64,000 bases of DNA, from NCBI GenBank assembly GCA_002343075.1, contig DDRH01000004.1, positions 33,392-97,391 of the forward strand, written 5' to 3'. The translations under genes and the position numbers were made by a program. Source of the DNA: Phycisphaerales bacterium UBA2421 (GTDB lineage: Bacteria; Planctomycetota; Phycisphaerae; Tepidisphaerales; Tepidisphaeraceae). Below are positions 35,778 through 44,096 of this stretch, piece after piece; position 1 is the first letter of the stretch; each line of letters starts with the position of its first letter. Below the pieces are notes generated by a model. That model was not told where the DNA came from. It saw only the letters and a program-made list of their open reading frames with translations, and made no database searches.

Positions 35778-36545
35778 CTAGGCCTGCGGCGGCGCCGACT
35801 GCGGCTTGATCCCCGAAAGCACCACCCGGTGCCCGAAATGAACCCGCGGCTTGAGATAGATCGCACCCGCTTCCGCGGCAGCGCTGCAGAGTTCGTCAAC
35901 CGTGAACGCCTGTCGCACGCTCACGCGCGCGTCGTGTTTCACCATCGCGTTGGAAAATAGTGTGAACAACGAGATCCACGCCAGCGCCCGCCGCCCGCGC
36001 AGCAGATCGGCAATGATGACCCCATGCCGCGCCAGCCGGTCCGCGGAGCGAATAACCTTCACAGCGTCGCTACCATCAAGGTGATGGAGAAACATAGAGC
36101 AAGTGACGATATCGAAGCTGTTGTCATTAAACGGCATCCGCAGCGCATCAGCCTGCAGAAGCCTGATACGAGGATCGCGGGTCTTCTGACGGGCAACGGC
36201 AAGGGTTTGCTCGTGTCGATCAATCGCGGTGATGGCAACGTCTAGTTTCTTGCGCGCCGCCCATGCGCCGATAGCCCGCGGCATGTCGGCGGTGCCGGTA
36301 GCGATGTCGAGCACCGCAAGGCGGCGGCCTGCAGGCCAGGGGTGCGTAAGCCGGTCGAGATGCCTGATCGTCGCCGCGGTGTAGCCAAGCCAGCGATTCA
36401 CGCGCTCAATAAACTCCAGACTTTGCCGGAGCATCGCAGGATCGGCACCGTCGGCGTCCATCATCTCCACCACGCCGCGGCGGCGCGTAGACCAGCCTTC
36501 TGCCGGCCAGCTCCCGAAACTCACTTCCCCCACCGCTGCTTCCAC
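35778..36545 (-). CDS. SAM-dependent methyltransferase (UbiE-like class I)
   Basis: 255 residues. Class I fold with motif I VLDIATGTADMP (about 75-87), the acidic end of strand 2 in AITAIDRHEQTLAVAR, motif II LLQADALRMPFNDNSFDIVTCSMFLHHL, followed by RLARHGVIIADLLRGR. The N-terminus RRRGVVEMMDADGADP resembles planctomycete methyltransferases of this type, which argues for the upstream start at 36545 despite a 25-base overlap with the mutS end. Substrate unknown. Lies downstream of mutS on the same strand, so it is co-transcribed. Confidence 0.82.
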   Translation of the reverse strand: MEAAVGEVSFGSWPAEGWSTRRRGVVEMMDADGADPAMLRQSLEFIERVNRWLGYTAATIRHLDRLTHPWPAGRRLAVLDIATGTADMPRAIGAWAARKKLDVAITAIDRHEQTLAVARQKTRDPRIRLLQADALRMPFNDNSFDIVTCSMFLHHLDGSDAVKVIRSADRLARHGVIIADLLRGRRALAWISLFTLFSNAMVKHDARVSVRQAFTVDELCSAAAEAGAIYLKPRVHFGHRVVLSGIKPQSAPPQA

Positions 36546-39193
36546 TCGCGCAGCAGCTCAAACGCCTGCATCGGCGTCATCGACTCGACCTGTATCTCTC
36601 GCAGCGCTGCTTCCAGTTCCTTGCTCGGCTCGACAAAGAGCGGCATCTGGCTCTCGTCAAACGCCTTATTGCTCCGCCGCCCCCGGCTGACGCGCGGGCG
36701 GCCGACGTGCTGCACACTCAACTCGCCCAGCAATTCGCGCGACCGTTCCAGGACTTCCTTCGGAACCCCCGCCAGCCGGGCGACGTGGATGCCGTAGCTG
36801 CGGTCGGTTCCTCCTTCCACGATCCTGTGCAGGAAAATCACCTGGTCTTCCCACTCTCGCACCGCGACGTTCAGGTTTTTTACACCGGTGAATCGCTCGG
36901 CCAAATCCGTCAATTCATGATAGTGCGTGGCAAACAGCGTGCGGCAACGGAGCGCCCCGGCGATATGCTCGGCGATAGCCCACGCCAGGCTAAGCCCGTC
37001 GAGCGTGCTGGTGCCCCTTCCGATCTCGTCCAGAACCACAATGCTGCGATCCGACGCATTGTTGAGAATGTTGGCCGTCTCTGTCATTTCCACCATAAAT
37101 GTCGACTGGCCGGAGTGAATCTCATCGCTGGCGCCGATGCGGGCAAAGAGCCGGTCGGCCAGGCCGATCACCGCTTGCTTTGCGGGCACGAATGACCCGA
37201 TCTGCGCGAGCAGCACCGTGAGCGCCACTTGTCGAATATAGGTGCTCTTGCCAGCCATGTTCGGGCCGGTGATAAGCTGCAGCGTATCGGTCGAGTCGAA
37301 CGACACATCATTGGCGACGAAGTCGGTGCCAAGCTGCTGATCGAGCACCGGATGGCGGCCGTCCGTGATCTTCAGCATGCGGTCACCGCTGATCGTCGGT
37401 CGGCAATAGCGGCGATCGGCTGCCAGCACCGCAAGACTCGACAGCACATCCAGCCGAGCCAACCCGGCGGCGAGTTCCTGCAGCGTGGCGACATGCGGCA
37501 AGAGCGCCTGACGCACTTTCTCAAACAACTGCTGCTCGAGGGCGATGGCCCGGTCGCGCGCGCTCAATGCGTCGCTCTCAAACGACTTCAGCTCGGCCGT
37601 GACATATCGTTCGGCATTCTTCATCGTCTGCCGGCGCGTCCACGCCGTCGGCACCTTATCGCGATTGGCTTCGGTGACTTCGATGTAATAGCCAAAGACA
37701 CGGTTGTAATTCACCTTCAGCGACGGAATCCCTGACTCGGCGGCGAGCCGGGCCTGATAGTTGCTCAGCCACACCGCGCTGTTGGCAGCGATGTTGCGCA
37801 GGCGGTCGAGTTCGGCATCAAAACCGCTGGCGATCACGCTGCCCTCACGCAGATGCGCCGGCGGCTCGGTGGCGAGGGCGGACCCGATGAACGCAGCCTG
37901 CTCGGCACAAAACGGCGTTAGTGGAACCAGTTCACCAACGACCGTTCCGCCTTCCGGCAAGCGCGAGAGTTCCTGGAGGATTCCCGGAATGGCTTCAAGG
38001 CATTTCCCCAGCGCAAGTAGATCGCGCGGGCTGGCGCGGTTGACGGTGATGCGCGCCACAATTCGCTCAATATCGCACACGTCGGCCAGCCGGCACGCTG
38101 CCGATTTGAGCAAGACCAAGTCCGCCTGCAGCGACTCGATTGCGTCGTGTCGGGCGGCAATGTGCTCCAGATCGTAGAGCGGAAAGCGCACCCACTGCCG
38201 CAGCATTCGTCCACCCATGGCGGTGCGGGTGCGATCAATCGCCGACAGCAGCGAGCCGTCGGTGCCGCCGGTGCGGACGGTGCGGTCAATTTCCAAGGCT
38301 CGGAAGGTGGCGGCATCGATCGCCAGAAACTGCTCGGGAACATGCCTCCGCGGGGGACGCAGGTGCGGGAGCGCGTGCTTTTGCGTCTCTTCCAGATAGG
38401 TCAGCACTGCGGCGCACGCCAGAATGGCGGGATCGTCATTCTCAAAACCAAACCCCGCGACGGCTGCTGTCTCGTATTGCCTGCGGAATTGCTCGGTCGC
38501 ATGGTGCGCGGTGAACTGCCAGCCAGGCCGCGGGGTGATGGTCTTCACCCCGACCGACCGAATCTGCCCCGCGATGGGGTGCGTCTGCCCGCTGGCCAGT
38601 TCTGGCACGATGACTTCCGCCGGCGCGATGCGGGCGATCTGGTCGATCAGCTCGCCTTCGGTGCCGCTCATGGCATGAAATGCGCCTGTCGAAAGATCGA
38701 CCCAGCACAGCCCAGCCTGATATCCGCCGGACTTGCTCACCGCCATCGCTACGGCGCAAAGGAAGTTGTCGCTTCGGCCATCAAGAAGCGGGTCGTCGGT
38801 GAGCGTGCCGGGCGTCATGAGCCGCGTGACTTCTCGTCGAATCACCCCTTTTGCCGCCTCCGGGCTTTCCATCTGCTCGCAAATCGCCACCCGATGCCCC
38901 GCGGCGATCATTCGGCGCAGATATCCTTCGACAGCATGAAACGGCACCCCCGCCATGGGAATCTCGTCCGCGGCACCCTTGTTACGGCTGGTAAGCGTCA
39001 CACCCAGCACGCGGTGGGCCAGCTTGGCGTCTTCCCAGAACATCTCATAGAAGTCGCCCATGCGAAAAAATAAGACATAATCCGGATGCTGCTGCTTAAA
39101 CTGCTGATACTGCCGCATCGCCGGCGACAGCGCAGCCATCACCGGCTTGCCCGGTGCGGCTGAATCTGTGGATATGGCCTGCGCGTCTGACAT
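36521..39193 (-). CDS. mutS: DNA mismatch repair protein MutS
   Basis: 890 residues. Mismatch-binding domain I opens with MRQYQQFKQQHPDYVLFFRMGDFYEMF, containing the F-x-E-type wedge (GDFYEMF, residues 46-52, where the Phe and Glu contact the mispair). The connector, lever and clamp follow; the ATPase has Walker A GPNMAGKST (643-651), Walker B region FMVEMTETANIL and VVLDEIGRGTSTLDGLS, and the helix-turn-helix near the C-terminus. MutS1 length and motifs are normal. The frame begins earlier with TTG (39238), but ATG at 39193 gives MSDAQ and avoids overlap with the divergent gene. Downstream methyltransferase overlaps its end. Confidence 0.97.
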   Translation of the reverse strand: MSDAQAISTDSAAPGKPVMAALSPAMRQYQQFKQQHPDYVLFFRMGDFYEMFWEDAKLAHRVLGVTLTSRNKGAADEIPMAGVPFHAVEGYLRRMIAAGHRVAICEQMESPEAAKGVIRREVTRLMTPGTLTDDPLLDGRSDNFLCAVAMAVSKSGGYQAGLCWVDLSTGAFHAMSGTEGELIDQIARIAPAEVIVPELASGQTHPIAGQIRSVGVKTITPRPGWQFTAHHATEQFRRQYETAAVAGFGFENDDPAILACAAVLTYLEETQKHALPHLRPPRRHVPEQFLAIDAATFRALEIDRTVRTGGTDGSLLSAIDRTRTAMGGRMLRQWVRFPLYDLEHIAARHDAIESLQADLVLLKSAACRLADVCDIERIVARITVNRASPRDLLALGKCLEAIPGILQELSRLPEGGTVVGELVPLTPFCAEQAAFIGSALATEPPAHLREGSVIASGFDAELDRLRNIAANSAVWLSNYQARLAAESGIPSLKVNYNRVFGYYIEVTEANRDKVPTAWTRRQTMKNAERYVTAELKSFESDALSARDRAIALEQQLFEKVRQALLPHVATLQELAAGLARLDVLSSLAVLAADRRYCRPTISGDRMLKITDGRHPVLDQQLGTDFVANDVSFDSTDTLQLITGPNMAGKSTYIRQVALTVLLAQIGSFVPAKQAVIGLADRLFARIGASDEIHSGQSTFMVEMTETANILNNASDRSIVVLDEIGRGTSTLDGLSLAWAIAEHIAGALRCRTLFATHYHELTDLAERFTGVKNLNVAVREWEDQVIFLHRIVEGGTDRSYGIHVARLAGVPKEVLERSRELLGELSVQHVGRPRVSRGRRSNKAFDESQMPLFVEPSKELEAALREIQVESMTPMQAFELLREWKQRWGK

Positions 39194-39289
39194 AATCTGC
39201 AAGCCAGCGAGAGTAAGACAGCCGCCCCAGTGAAGCAAATTCTAGCCAAATTCGGTATCATTGCCGGTGAACGAAAGGACCACTGCCCC

Positions 39290-40246
39290 ATGCGCTTGAT
39301 ATGCTCGATTTTGCTCGTCTGTTTTGTCCCGGCGATCGCCTCGGCCGAGGAGATTGTCGTCGGGAGCTACAACATCGAGAATTTTAGGGAGAATTTTCAG
39401 GCCAAAACACTGGCAGCCGCCAAGACAATCACGGATGAGGACGTGTTGCGCCGGCTACAAAAGGAAGATGATGAGGATAACTGGGAAGTGGCCACGGTCA
39501 TCCTCGATCCCAGCTTCAACCCCGATGTCCTGGTGATTCAGGAAGGGTGCAGCCAGCAGCAGTTGGAACTGTTCAATAAGCGCTGGCTGCAAGATGCGTA
39601 CGAGACCGTCATCGTCTTCCCCGGCAACTCAGAACGTGGCCAGACGCTGGCGATGATGCTCAAGCCGGGCTTTAAGGTGATTGATCGAAAAGATCAGTAC
39701 TTTCTCGAACCCGATCCGGTGCCCAACCCGCGCGGCGAAAAGCTGTTTGCCCGTGGTCCGGCATTTTTGCTGGTGGAATCACCATCGGGATACAAGTTCT
39801 GGGTGGGAACAAATCACCAGAAGAGCAAGTCGGGCAATAATGTCGATGTGACCAGATGGCGCAACCGCGAGGCGGCGCGCACCAACGAGATCATTAACGA
39901 GATCGCCAAGTCGGGCACGGATGATGTGATTTTTCTCGGCGATATCAACGATGAGCTGTATCACCAGGAGTTCGAGCAGGAGGCCGGCGGCGATACCGTC
40001 GCGGTCCTGGTGGGCGAAGGCGACAACAAGCTGTTCCTCGCTACCCAGCAGCTTGCCGATTCGGGCGCGCTCTCATACGGGGGATATTGGAACGACAGGT
40101 TTCGCAGCTTTATCGATCATATTGTCACCACACCGAGCATGCAGGGGCAGCTTGGCGAACCAAAAGTAGTTACCGGCGGGCTGGCGCGCGTGGCGAGCGA
40201 TCATTATCCCGTGGTGGTGCGCGTCACGGCCGACCCGCCGAACTAA
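39290..40246 (+). CDS. Exported endonuclease/exonuclease/phosphatase-family protein
   Basis: 318 residues. Signal peptide 1-19 (LICSILLVCFVPAIASA). EEP fold with the catalytic set visible: VGSYNIENF (Asn), VLVIQEG (Glu ligand), GTNHQKS, VIFLGDINDE (Asp/Asn) and ASDHYPVVV (final Asp-His pair). These are metal-dependent phosphodiesterases acting on DNA, phospholipids or sphingomyelin; the secreted form points to scavenging or extracellular DNA/phosphate use, but the substrate is unknown. Divergent from mutS across 96 bases. Confidence 0.83.
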   Translation: MRLICSILLVCFVPAIASAEEIVVGSYNIENFRENFQAKTLAAAKTITDEDVLRRLQKEDDEDNWEVATVILDPSFNPDVLVIQEGCSQQQLELFNKRWLQDAYETVIVFPGNSERGQTLAMMLKPGFKVIDRKDQYFLEPDPVPNPRGEKLFARGPAFLLVESPSGYKFWVGTNHQKSKSGNNVDVTRWRNREAARTNEIINEIAKSGTDDVIFLGDINDELYHQEFEQEAGGDTVAVLVGEGDNKLFLATQQLADSGALSYGGYWNDRFRSFIDHIVTTPSMQGQLGEPKVVTGGLARVASDHYPVVVRVTADPPN

Positions 40247-40292
40247 TCTCGCCCGCGGAGCCGAGTCGCGCCCCACCGACGAAAAATCAGCC

Positions 40293-41066
40293 ATGACCGC
40301 TGCACTCTCACTCTGCACCCGCGAACTCAAGCGTTTTATACGCCAGCCGAATCGCGTGATTGGCGCGCTGGCCACGCCGGTCATATTCTGGCTGCTGATC
40401 GGTGCCGGCGTGGGCAAGAGCTTCTCCGGCCCCGAAGCTGCCGGGGGACATTATCTCGCCTACTTTTACCCGGGCGCGCTTCTGATGATCCTGCTGTTTA
40501 CGTCGATCTTTTCCACGATATCCATTATTGAAGACCGCCGGGAGGGGTTCCTGCAATCGGTGCTGGTCGCGCCGGTTCACCGAAGGGCGATCGTCCTCGG
40601 CAAGGTGCTCGGCGGGACGCTGCTGGCCACCGGGCAGGGCATTCTCTTCCTGCTGCTGGCCCCGTTGGCCGGCGTGAAGCTGACAATCACATCGGCACTG
40701 GGGTGTGCTGCAATGATGCTGCTGGCGGGTTTTGCCCTCACGGCACTTGGTTTTTGCATCGCCTGGCGCATGAACAGCACGCAGGGCTTCCATGCCATTA
40801 TGAATCTGTTTCTGATGCCGATGTGGTTCTTGTCGGGCGCACTCTTCCCGCCGGAAGGGGCCTGGAAGCCGATTCAGCGTGTCATATATGCCAATCCGCT
40901 CTTCTACAGCCTGACGGGCTTGCGCACGCTGTTGTTCCCCCCAGAAGCCCCGTTCGTCGGCCCGCCGCTCTGGTTCTGCTTCGCCATCACGGCCTCGGCG
41001 GGGCTGGCCTTCTGGGGGCTGGGGTCTTTTGTCGCACGGTCGACGTCCCAAGGTGACCTGCACTAG
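40293..41066 (+). CDS. ABC-2 type transport permease
   Basis: 257 residues, six membrane helices, no signal peptide. Opening helix RELKRFIRQPNRVIGALATPVIFWLLIGAGVG, the coupling-helix segment IIEDRREGFLQSVLVAPVHRRAIVLGKVLGGT, and WFLSGALFPPEGAWKPIQRVIYANPLFYSLTGLR are all characteristic of ABC-2 permeases (DrrB/CcmB-like). No ATPase gene is adjacent, unlike the usual pair; it is followed after 9 bases by SCO and then DUF420, a set linked to copper and cytochrome oxidase assembly. Its ATPase must be elsewhere or shared. Confidence 0.85.
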   Translation: MTAALSLCTRELKRFIRQPNRVIGALATPVIFWLLIGAGVGKSFSGPEAAGGHYLAYFYPGALLMILLFTSIFSTISIIEDRREGFLQSVLVAPVHRRAIVLGKVLGGTLLATGQGILFLLLAPLAGVKLTITSALGCAAMMLLAGFALTALGFCIAWRMNSTQGFHAIMNLFLMPMWFLSGALFPPEGAWKPIQRVIYANPLFYSLTGLRTLLFPPEAPFVGPPLWFCFAITASAGLAFWGLGSFVARSTSQGDLH

Positions 41067-41075
41067 AATCTCGCC

Positions 41076-41717
41076 ATGACCACCGAACTGCCGGCCCGCC
41101 AGGATCAAATGAAGCAGCGTCACCTGCGTAAGCCGATGCCGTTCTGGCCCCTCATGCTGGTCGCAATCGTCGCGGCGACGTTGTTTACCGGATTGACCGT
41201 CTGGTGGCAGTCCAGGCCCCAGCCCCTGCCCGGCATGTTTCCCGCGCCCGCATTTGAGATGACAACCCAGAACGGCACGACGATTTCAAACAAAGATCTG
41301 CAGGGCAAATTCTGGATTGCCAATTTCATCTTCACCAACTGCGCCGGCCCCTGCCCGCGGATGACCGAGGCGATGGCGTCGATCACCGAGGCCATCAACA
41401 GCCCACGGGTACGGTTCATTTCGTTCACGGTCGACCCAAAACGCGACCTTCCACCGGTGTTGAAGATGTACGGCAACAAGTTTGGTGCCGATCATGCGCG
41501 TTGGCTGTTCTTAACCGAGCCGGGAACAAGCTATCTCAGCATCGCGGCGGGTTTTAAGGTGGCCGCGATTCCGGCGGATGGGTCGACGCCCATTCTGCAC
41601 AGCGAGTTCATGTTCCTCGTCGATGGCTCTGGAAACGTCCGCGGCATCTATTCTCATGCCGATGAAGTGTCGATGAAGCAACTCGTCGCCGACACCGGCC
41701 GACTGCTCAATGAGTGA
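41076..41717 (+). CDS. SCO1/SenC-family copper chaperone for cytochrome oxidase
   Basis: 213 residues. One membrane anchor at about 24-44, then a thioredoxin-like domain with the copper-binding CxxxC at Cys89-Cys93 (FTNCAGPCPRM) and the third ligand His175 (PILHSEFMFLVD). This matches SCO proteins, which insert the CuA centre of cytochrome c oxidase. Sits between an ABC-2 permease (9-base gap) and DUF420 (6-base gap), so it is part of an assembly operon; the oxidase genes are not in the window. Confidence 0.92.
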   Translation: MTTELPARQDQMKQRHLRKPMPFWPLMLVAIVAATLFTGLTVWWQSRPQPLPGMFPAPAFEMTTQNGTTISNKDLQGKFWIANFIFTNCAGPCPRMTEAMASITEAINSPRVRFISFTVDPKRDLPPVLKMYGNKFGADHARWLFLTEPGTSYLSIAAGFKVAAIPADGSTPILHSEFMFLVDGSGNVRGIYSHADEVSMKQLVADTGRLLNE

Positions 41718-41723
41718 ACCCCG

Positions 41724-42194
41724 ATGCCCGACAAAGAGACCTTTGCGCTCATAAACTGTGTTCTCAACGGCACTTGCACCGTGCTGCTGGTGCTGGCGCT
41801 TTTCTTCGTCAAACGAAAGAACTACGCCGCCCACGGCTGGACAATGTCCGCCGCCATTTTCATGGGTGTGCTGTTTCTGGGCACCTACCTGACAAGTAAA
41901 TTCATCCATGGTGAGAAGAGCAGCGGCATCCCTGCCGGGTGGTATCGATTCGTCTATCTCTACATTGTGCTCTTGCCACATCTGGTGCTCGCGATCGCAC
42001 TGGTGCCGATGGTCAGCCTCACCGTCCACCGGGCCTACCGCCGGAACTGGGCGGCCCACCGCAAGATCGCGCCGTGGACGCTCGCGGTATGGCTATATGT
42101 TTCTATCACCGGCGTGCTGATTTACTTCATGCTCTATCAGTGGTACCCCAAGCTCTACCCCGAAGCGTGGCAACAGGCGCGATCGCTCATCTGA
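41724..42194 (+). CDS. DUF420 membrane protein (YozB/CtaM-like, cytochrome oxidase assembly)
   Basis: 156 residues, four membrane helices: about 8-28, 40-60, 75-100 and 120-145. The family's conserved histidines are present, for example in KNYAAHGWTMSAAIF and ILLPHLVLAIALVPMV and WAAHRKIAPWTLAVWLYVSITGVLIYFML. Members such as CtaM are needed for haem-copper oxidase maturation in Firmicutes, and the SCO gene just upstream supports the same here. Convergent with hisH, 6 bases apart. Confidence 0.88.
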   Translation: MPDKETFALINCVLNGTCTVLLVLALFFVKRKNYAAHGWTMSAAIFMGVLFLGTYLTSKFIHGEKSSGIPAGWYRFVYLYIVLLPHLVLAIALVPMVSLTVHRAYRRNWAAHRKIAPWTLAVWLYVSITGVLIYFMLYQWYPKLYPEAWQQARSLI

Positions 42195-42200
42195 CGCTGC

Positions 42201-42839
42201 CTAAAAGCGCGCGAAGTTGTCGAGCATTTTTAACCCGACCACCTGGCTCTTTTCCGGGTGAAACTGGGTTGCCATCACGTTATCTTTCCAGATGCTGCTG
42301 ATGATCGACACGCCGTAATCTGTTGTCGTAGCTATGATTACGTCATCATCCGGCACGACATGGTAGCCGTGGACGAAGTAGACATGACAGCCGTCATCGA
42401 TGCCTCGCAACAAAGGCGATTCAGACTTGATTCTGAGCTGATTCCAGCCCATGTGCGGCACCTTGAGCGCGTGGGTGACATCCACCTCCAGCCGCACGCA
42501 TTTGCCGCGGCAGATGCCCAGCCCAATGTGCTCGCCGTCTTCGTAGCCGACATCAAAAAGCATCTGCAAGCCGAGACAAATGCCCAGAAACGGCCTGCCA
42601 GAGGCGATGTGTTCGCAAATCGCGTCGTCCAGCCCCCGACCGCGGAGGGTCTTGAGGGCATCGCCAATCGCGCCGACTCCCGGCAGGACGATTCGATCCG
42701 CCCGCCGGACTTCCTCCGGGGTGGAGATGATGCACGCGCCTGCCCCGTTGTGCTCGAATGCCTTCTGCACCGAGCGCAGGTTAGCCATGCTGTAATCGAT
42801 GATGGATACCGTGCTGCCGATGCTTCGGTGATAGTGCAT
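42201..42839 (-). CDS. hisH: Imidazole glycerol phosphate synthase, glutaminase subunit HisH
   Basis: 212 residues. Class I glutamine amidotransferase that supplies ammonia to HisF in histidine synthesis. The nucleophile Cys is in LGICLGLQMLFDVG, the oxyanion loop VLPGVGAIGDA precedes it, and the His-Glu pair is in TQFHPEKSQ near the C-terminus. Conserved HisH segments VPHMGWNQL and VYFVHGYHV are present. I chose ATG at 42839 with GGAG 8 bases upstream; GTG at 42845 is too close to that site. hisF and other his genes are not nearby, so the pathway is dispersed. Confidence 0.95.
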   Translation of the reverse strand: MHYHRSIGSTVSIIDYSMANLRSVQKAFEHNGAGACIISTPEEVRRADRIVLPGVGAIGDALKTLRGRGLDDAICEHIASGRPFLGICLGLQMLFDVGYEDGEHIGLGICRGKCVRLEVDVTHALKVPHMGWNQLRIKSESPLLRGIDDGCHVYFVHGYHVVPDDDVIIATTTDYGVSIISSIWKDNVMATQFHPEKSQVVGLKMLDNFARF

Positions 42840-42896
42840 CGGCACGGCTCCGACAAGTCCGGCGAGCTAAATCAACCGCTGCCGCGGGACTACAAG

Positions 42897-43589
42897 CTAC
42901 TCGCCTCTGGCAACGCCAGCACTGTCGCGTGTTTTCACAACGATCTCGACGCGGCGACTCGCCGATTTGCTCGATTTGGGATTGGTCTCTGCGAAGGCAC
43001 GCGTACCGACCATGTTCTTGCTGATCCCCCGCTGCGAAAGGTAATCGGCCACCGTTCGCGCGCGGGCTGCGGAAAGGTCTAGATTGTCCTTCCACTTGTC
43101 CTTGGTGCGGCTGATTGGGTCGGAATCCGTATGGCCATCAACCATGATCTTCTTGCCCGGGTAGTCGTTGCTGATCGCCTTGACGATACGGTCGAGCGTC
43201 TTCTTGCTCGACTCCTTCAGTTCTGACATGCCACTGGCAAAGAGCACATCGCCGGGAATATTGACCGTGATGGTGCCCGCGGTGTCGTCGCGGGTGACTT
43301 CGATGCCAGCCAGCGACGGGTCATCGTGTTCGCCGGGCGTGGGCGCGCGAAGCTGGCTTTGCAGGTCGGCTATCTGCTGATCTCGCGAGGCAAGCTCACC
43401 CTGCAGCCGCTGCAGGTCGCCTGGATTGGGTGACTGTTGCAGGCGTATTTCGGCTTCATTGAGGCGGGTCTGCAGTTCGCGGTTCTGCCGATGAAGGGCA
43501 AGATTCTCATCGTGCAGCTTGTTCTGGCAGCCCGATCCCACCGCCACCGTCAGGAGCAGACCAACAATAGAGAGGGAACGTAAACCCAT
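42897..43589 (-). CDS. OmpA-family lipoprotein (peptidoglycan-binding)
   Basis: 230 residues. Lipoprotein signal with lipobox VGSGC (Cys about 21), a coiled coil (about 25-80, RQNRELQTRLNEAEIRLQQ) and an OmpA/MotB C-terminal domain (about 100-230). The peptidoglycan-contact residues are the Asp and Arg in VDGHTDSDP and LSAARARTVADYL with the closing ASRRVEIVV. Anchors the envelope to the cell wall. An in-frame coiled-coil lipoprotein of this shape is common in planctomycetes. The next gene downstream is hisH, 57 bases away. Confidence 0.88.
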   Translation of the reverse strand: MGLRSLSIVGLLLTVAVGSGCQNKLHDENLALHRQNRELQTRLNEAEIRLQQSPNPGDLQRLQGELASRDQQIADLQSQLRAPTPGEHDDPSLAGIEVTRDDTAGTITVNIPGDVLFASGMSELKESSKKTLDRIVKAISNDYPGKKIMVDGHTDSDPISRTKDKWKDNLDLSAARARTVADYLSQRGISKNMVGTRAFAETNPKSSKSASRRVEIVVKTRDSAGVARGE

Positions 43590-43706
43590 TTCGCGACTCC
43601 TTTCGCCTCAGATATGCGTGTGATTCCAGCACACGAAGATGCAGTAATCTACCATGCGCCCATCGCTTGGCAATGCCACGCGGCTCTCGCCCGGCCCGGC
43701 CACCCT

Positions 43707-44087
43707 TTAGGGCGCGGGCGGCGGCAGGTCAATATCGCTGGACGAGGCGACTGCGGCGCTCTTGGTTTGCAGCCGCGCGGCTTTCACTTTCATCTCTTCA
43801 ACCTCGCGCGACAACCGCTGCACTTTTGCCTTATCGCGGCCGGTGCGTAGCTGGTGAATCGTCCGGAAAATCGTCCAGAAAAGCCACCACGCGAGAATGC
43901 TTACAAAAGCCGTAAAAAACAGCACCAACAGCAATGCCGGCTGTTTGTATTCGGTGAAAATCAGGTCAACCCCCGGATCGACCCGCGCACGAAAGTTAAA
44001 GAACAGGAAGAGCAGGACGCAAATCGCCACCGCCCCGATGAGAATCACCCGTGTATAAAACCAGAGCTTTTGCCAGAGTGTCTGCAT
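43707..44087 (-). CDS. Small membrane protein resembling LapA (DUF1049)
   Basis: 126 residues. Two membrane helices (about 11-31, TRVILIGAVAICVLLFLFFNF, and 48-72, QPALLLVLFFTAFVSILAWWLFWTIF) separated by a short loop, then a coiled-coil tail (LSREVEEMKVKAARLQTK) and a Pro/Ser end. The two-helix-plus-coil layout is that of LapA/DUF1049, which works in lipopolysaccharide control in proteobacteria; assignment here rests on layout and is tentative. Starts 9 bases after the pilD stop and is likely co-transcribed with it. Confidence 0.65.
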   Translation of the reverse strand: MQTLWQKLWFYTRVILIGAVAICVLLFLFFNFRARVDPGVDLIFTEYKQPALLLVLFFTAFVSILAWWLFWTIFRTIHQLRTGRDKAKVQRLSREVEEMKVKAARLQTKSAAVASSSDIDLPPPAP

Positions 44088-44096
44088 ACTTTTGCC

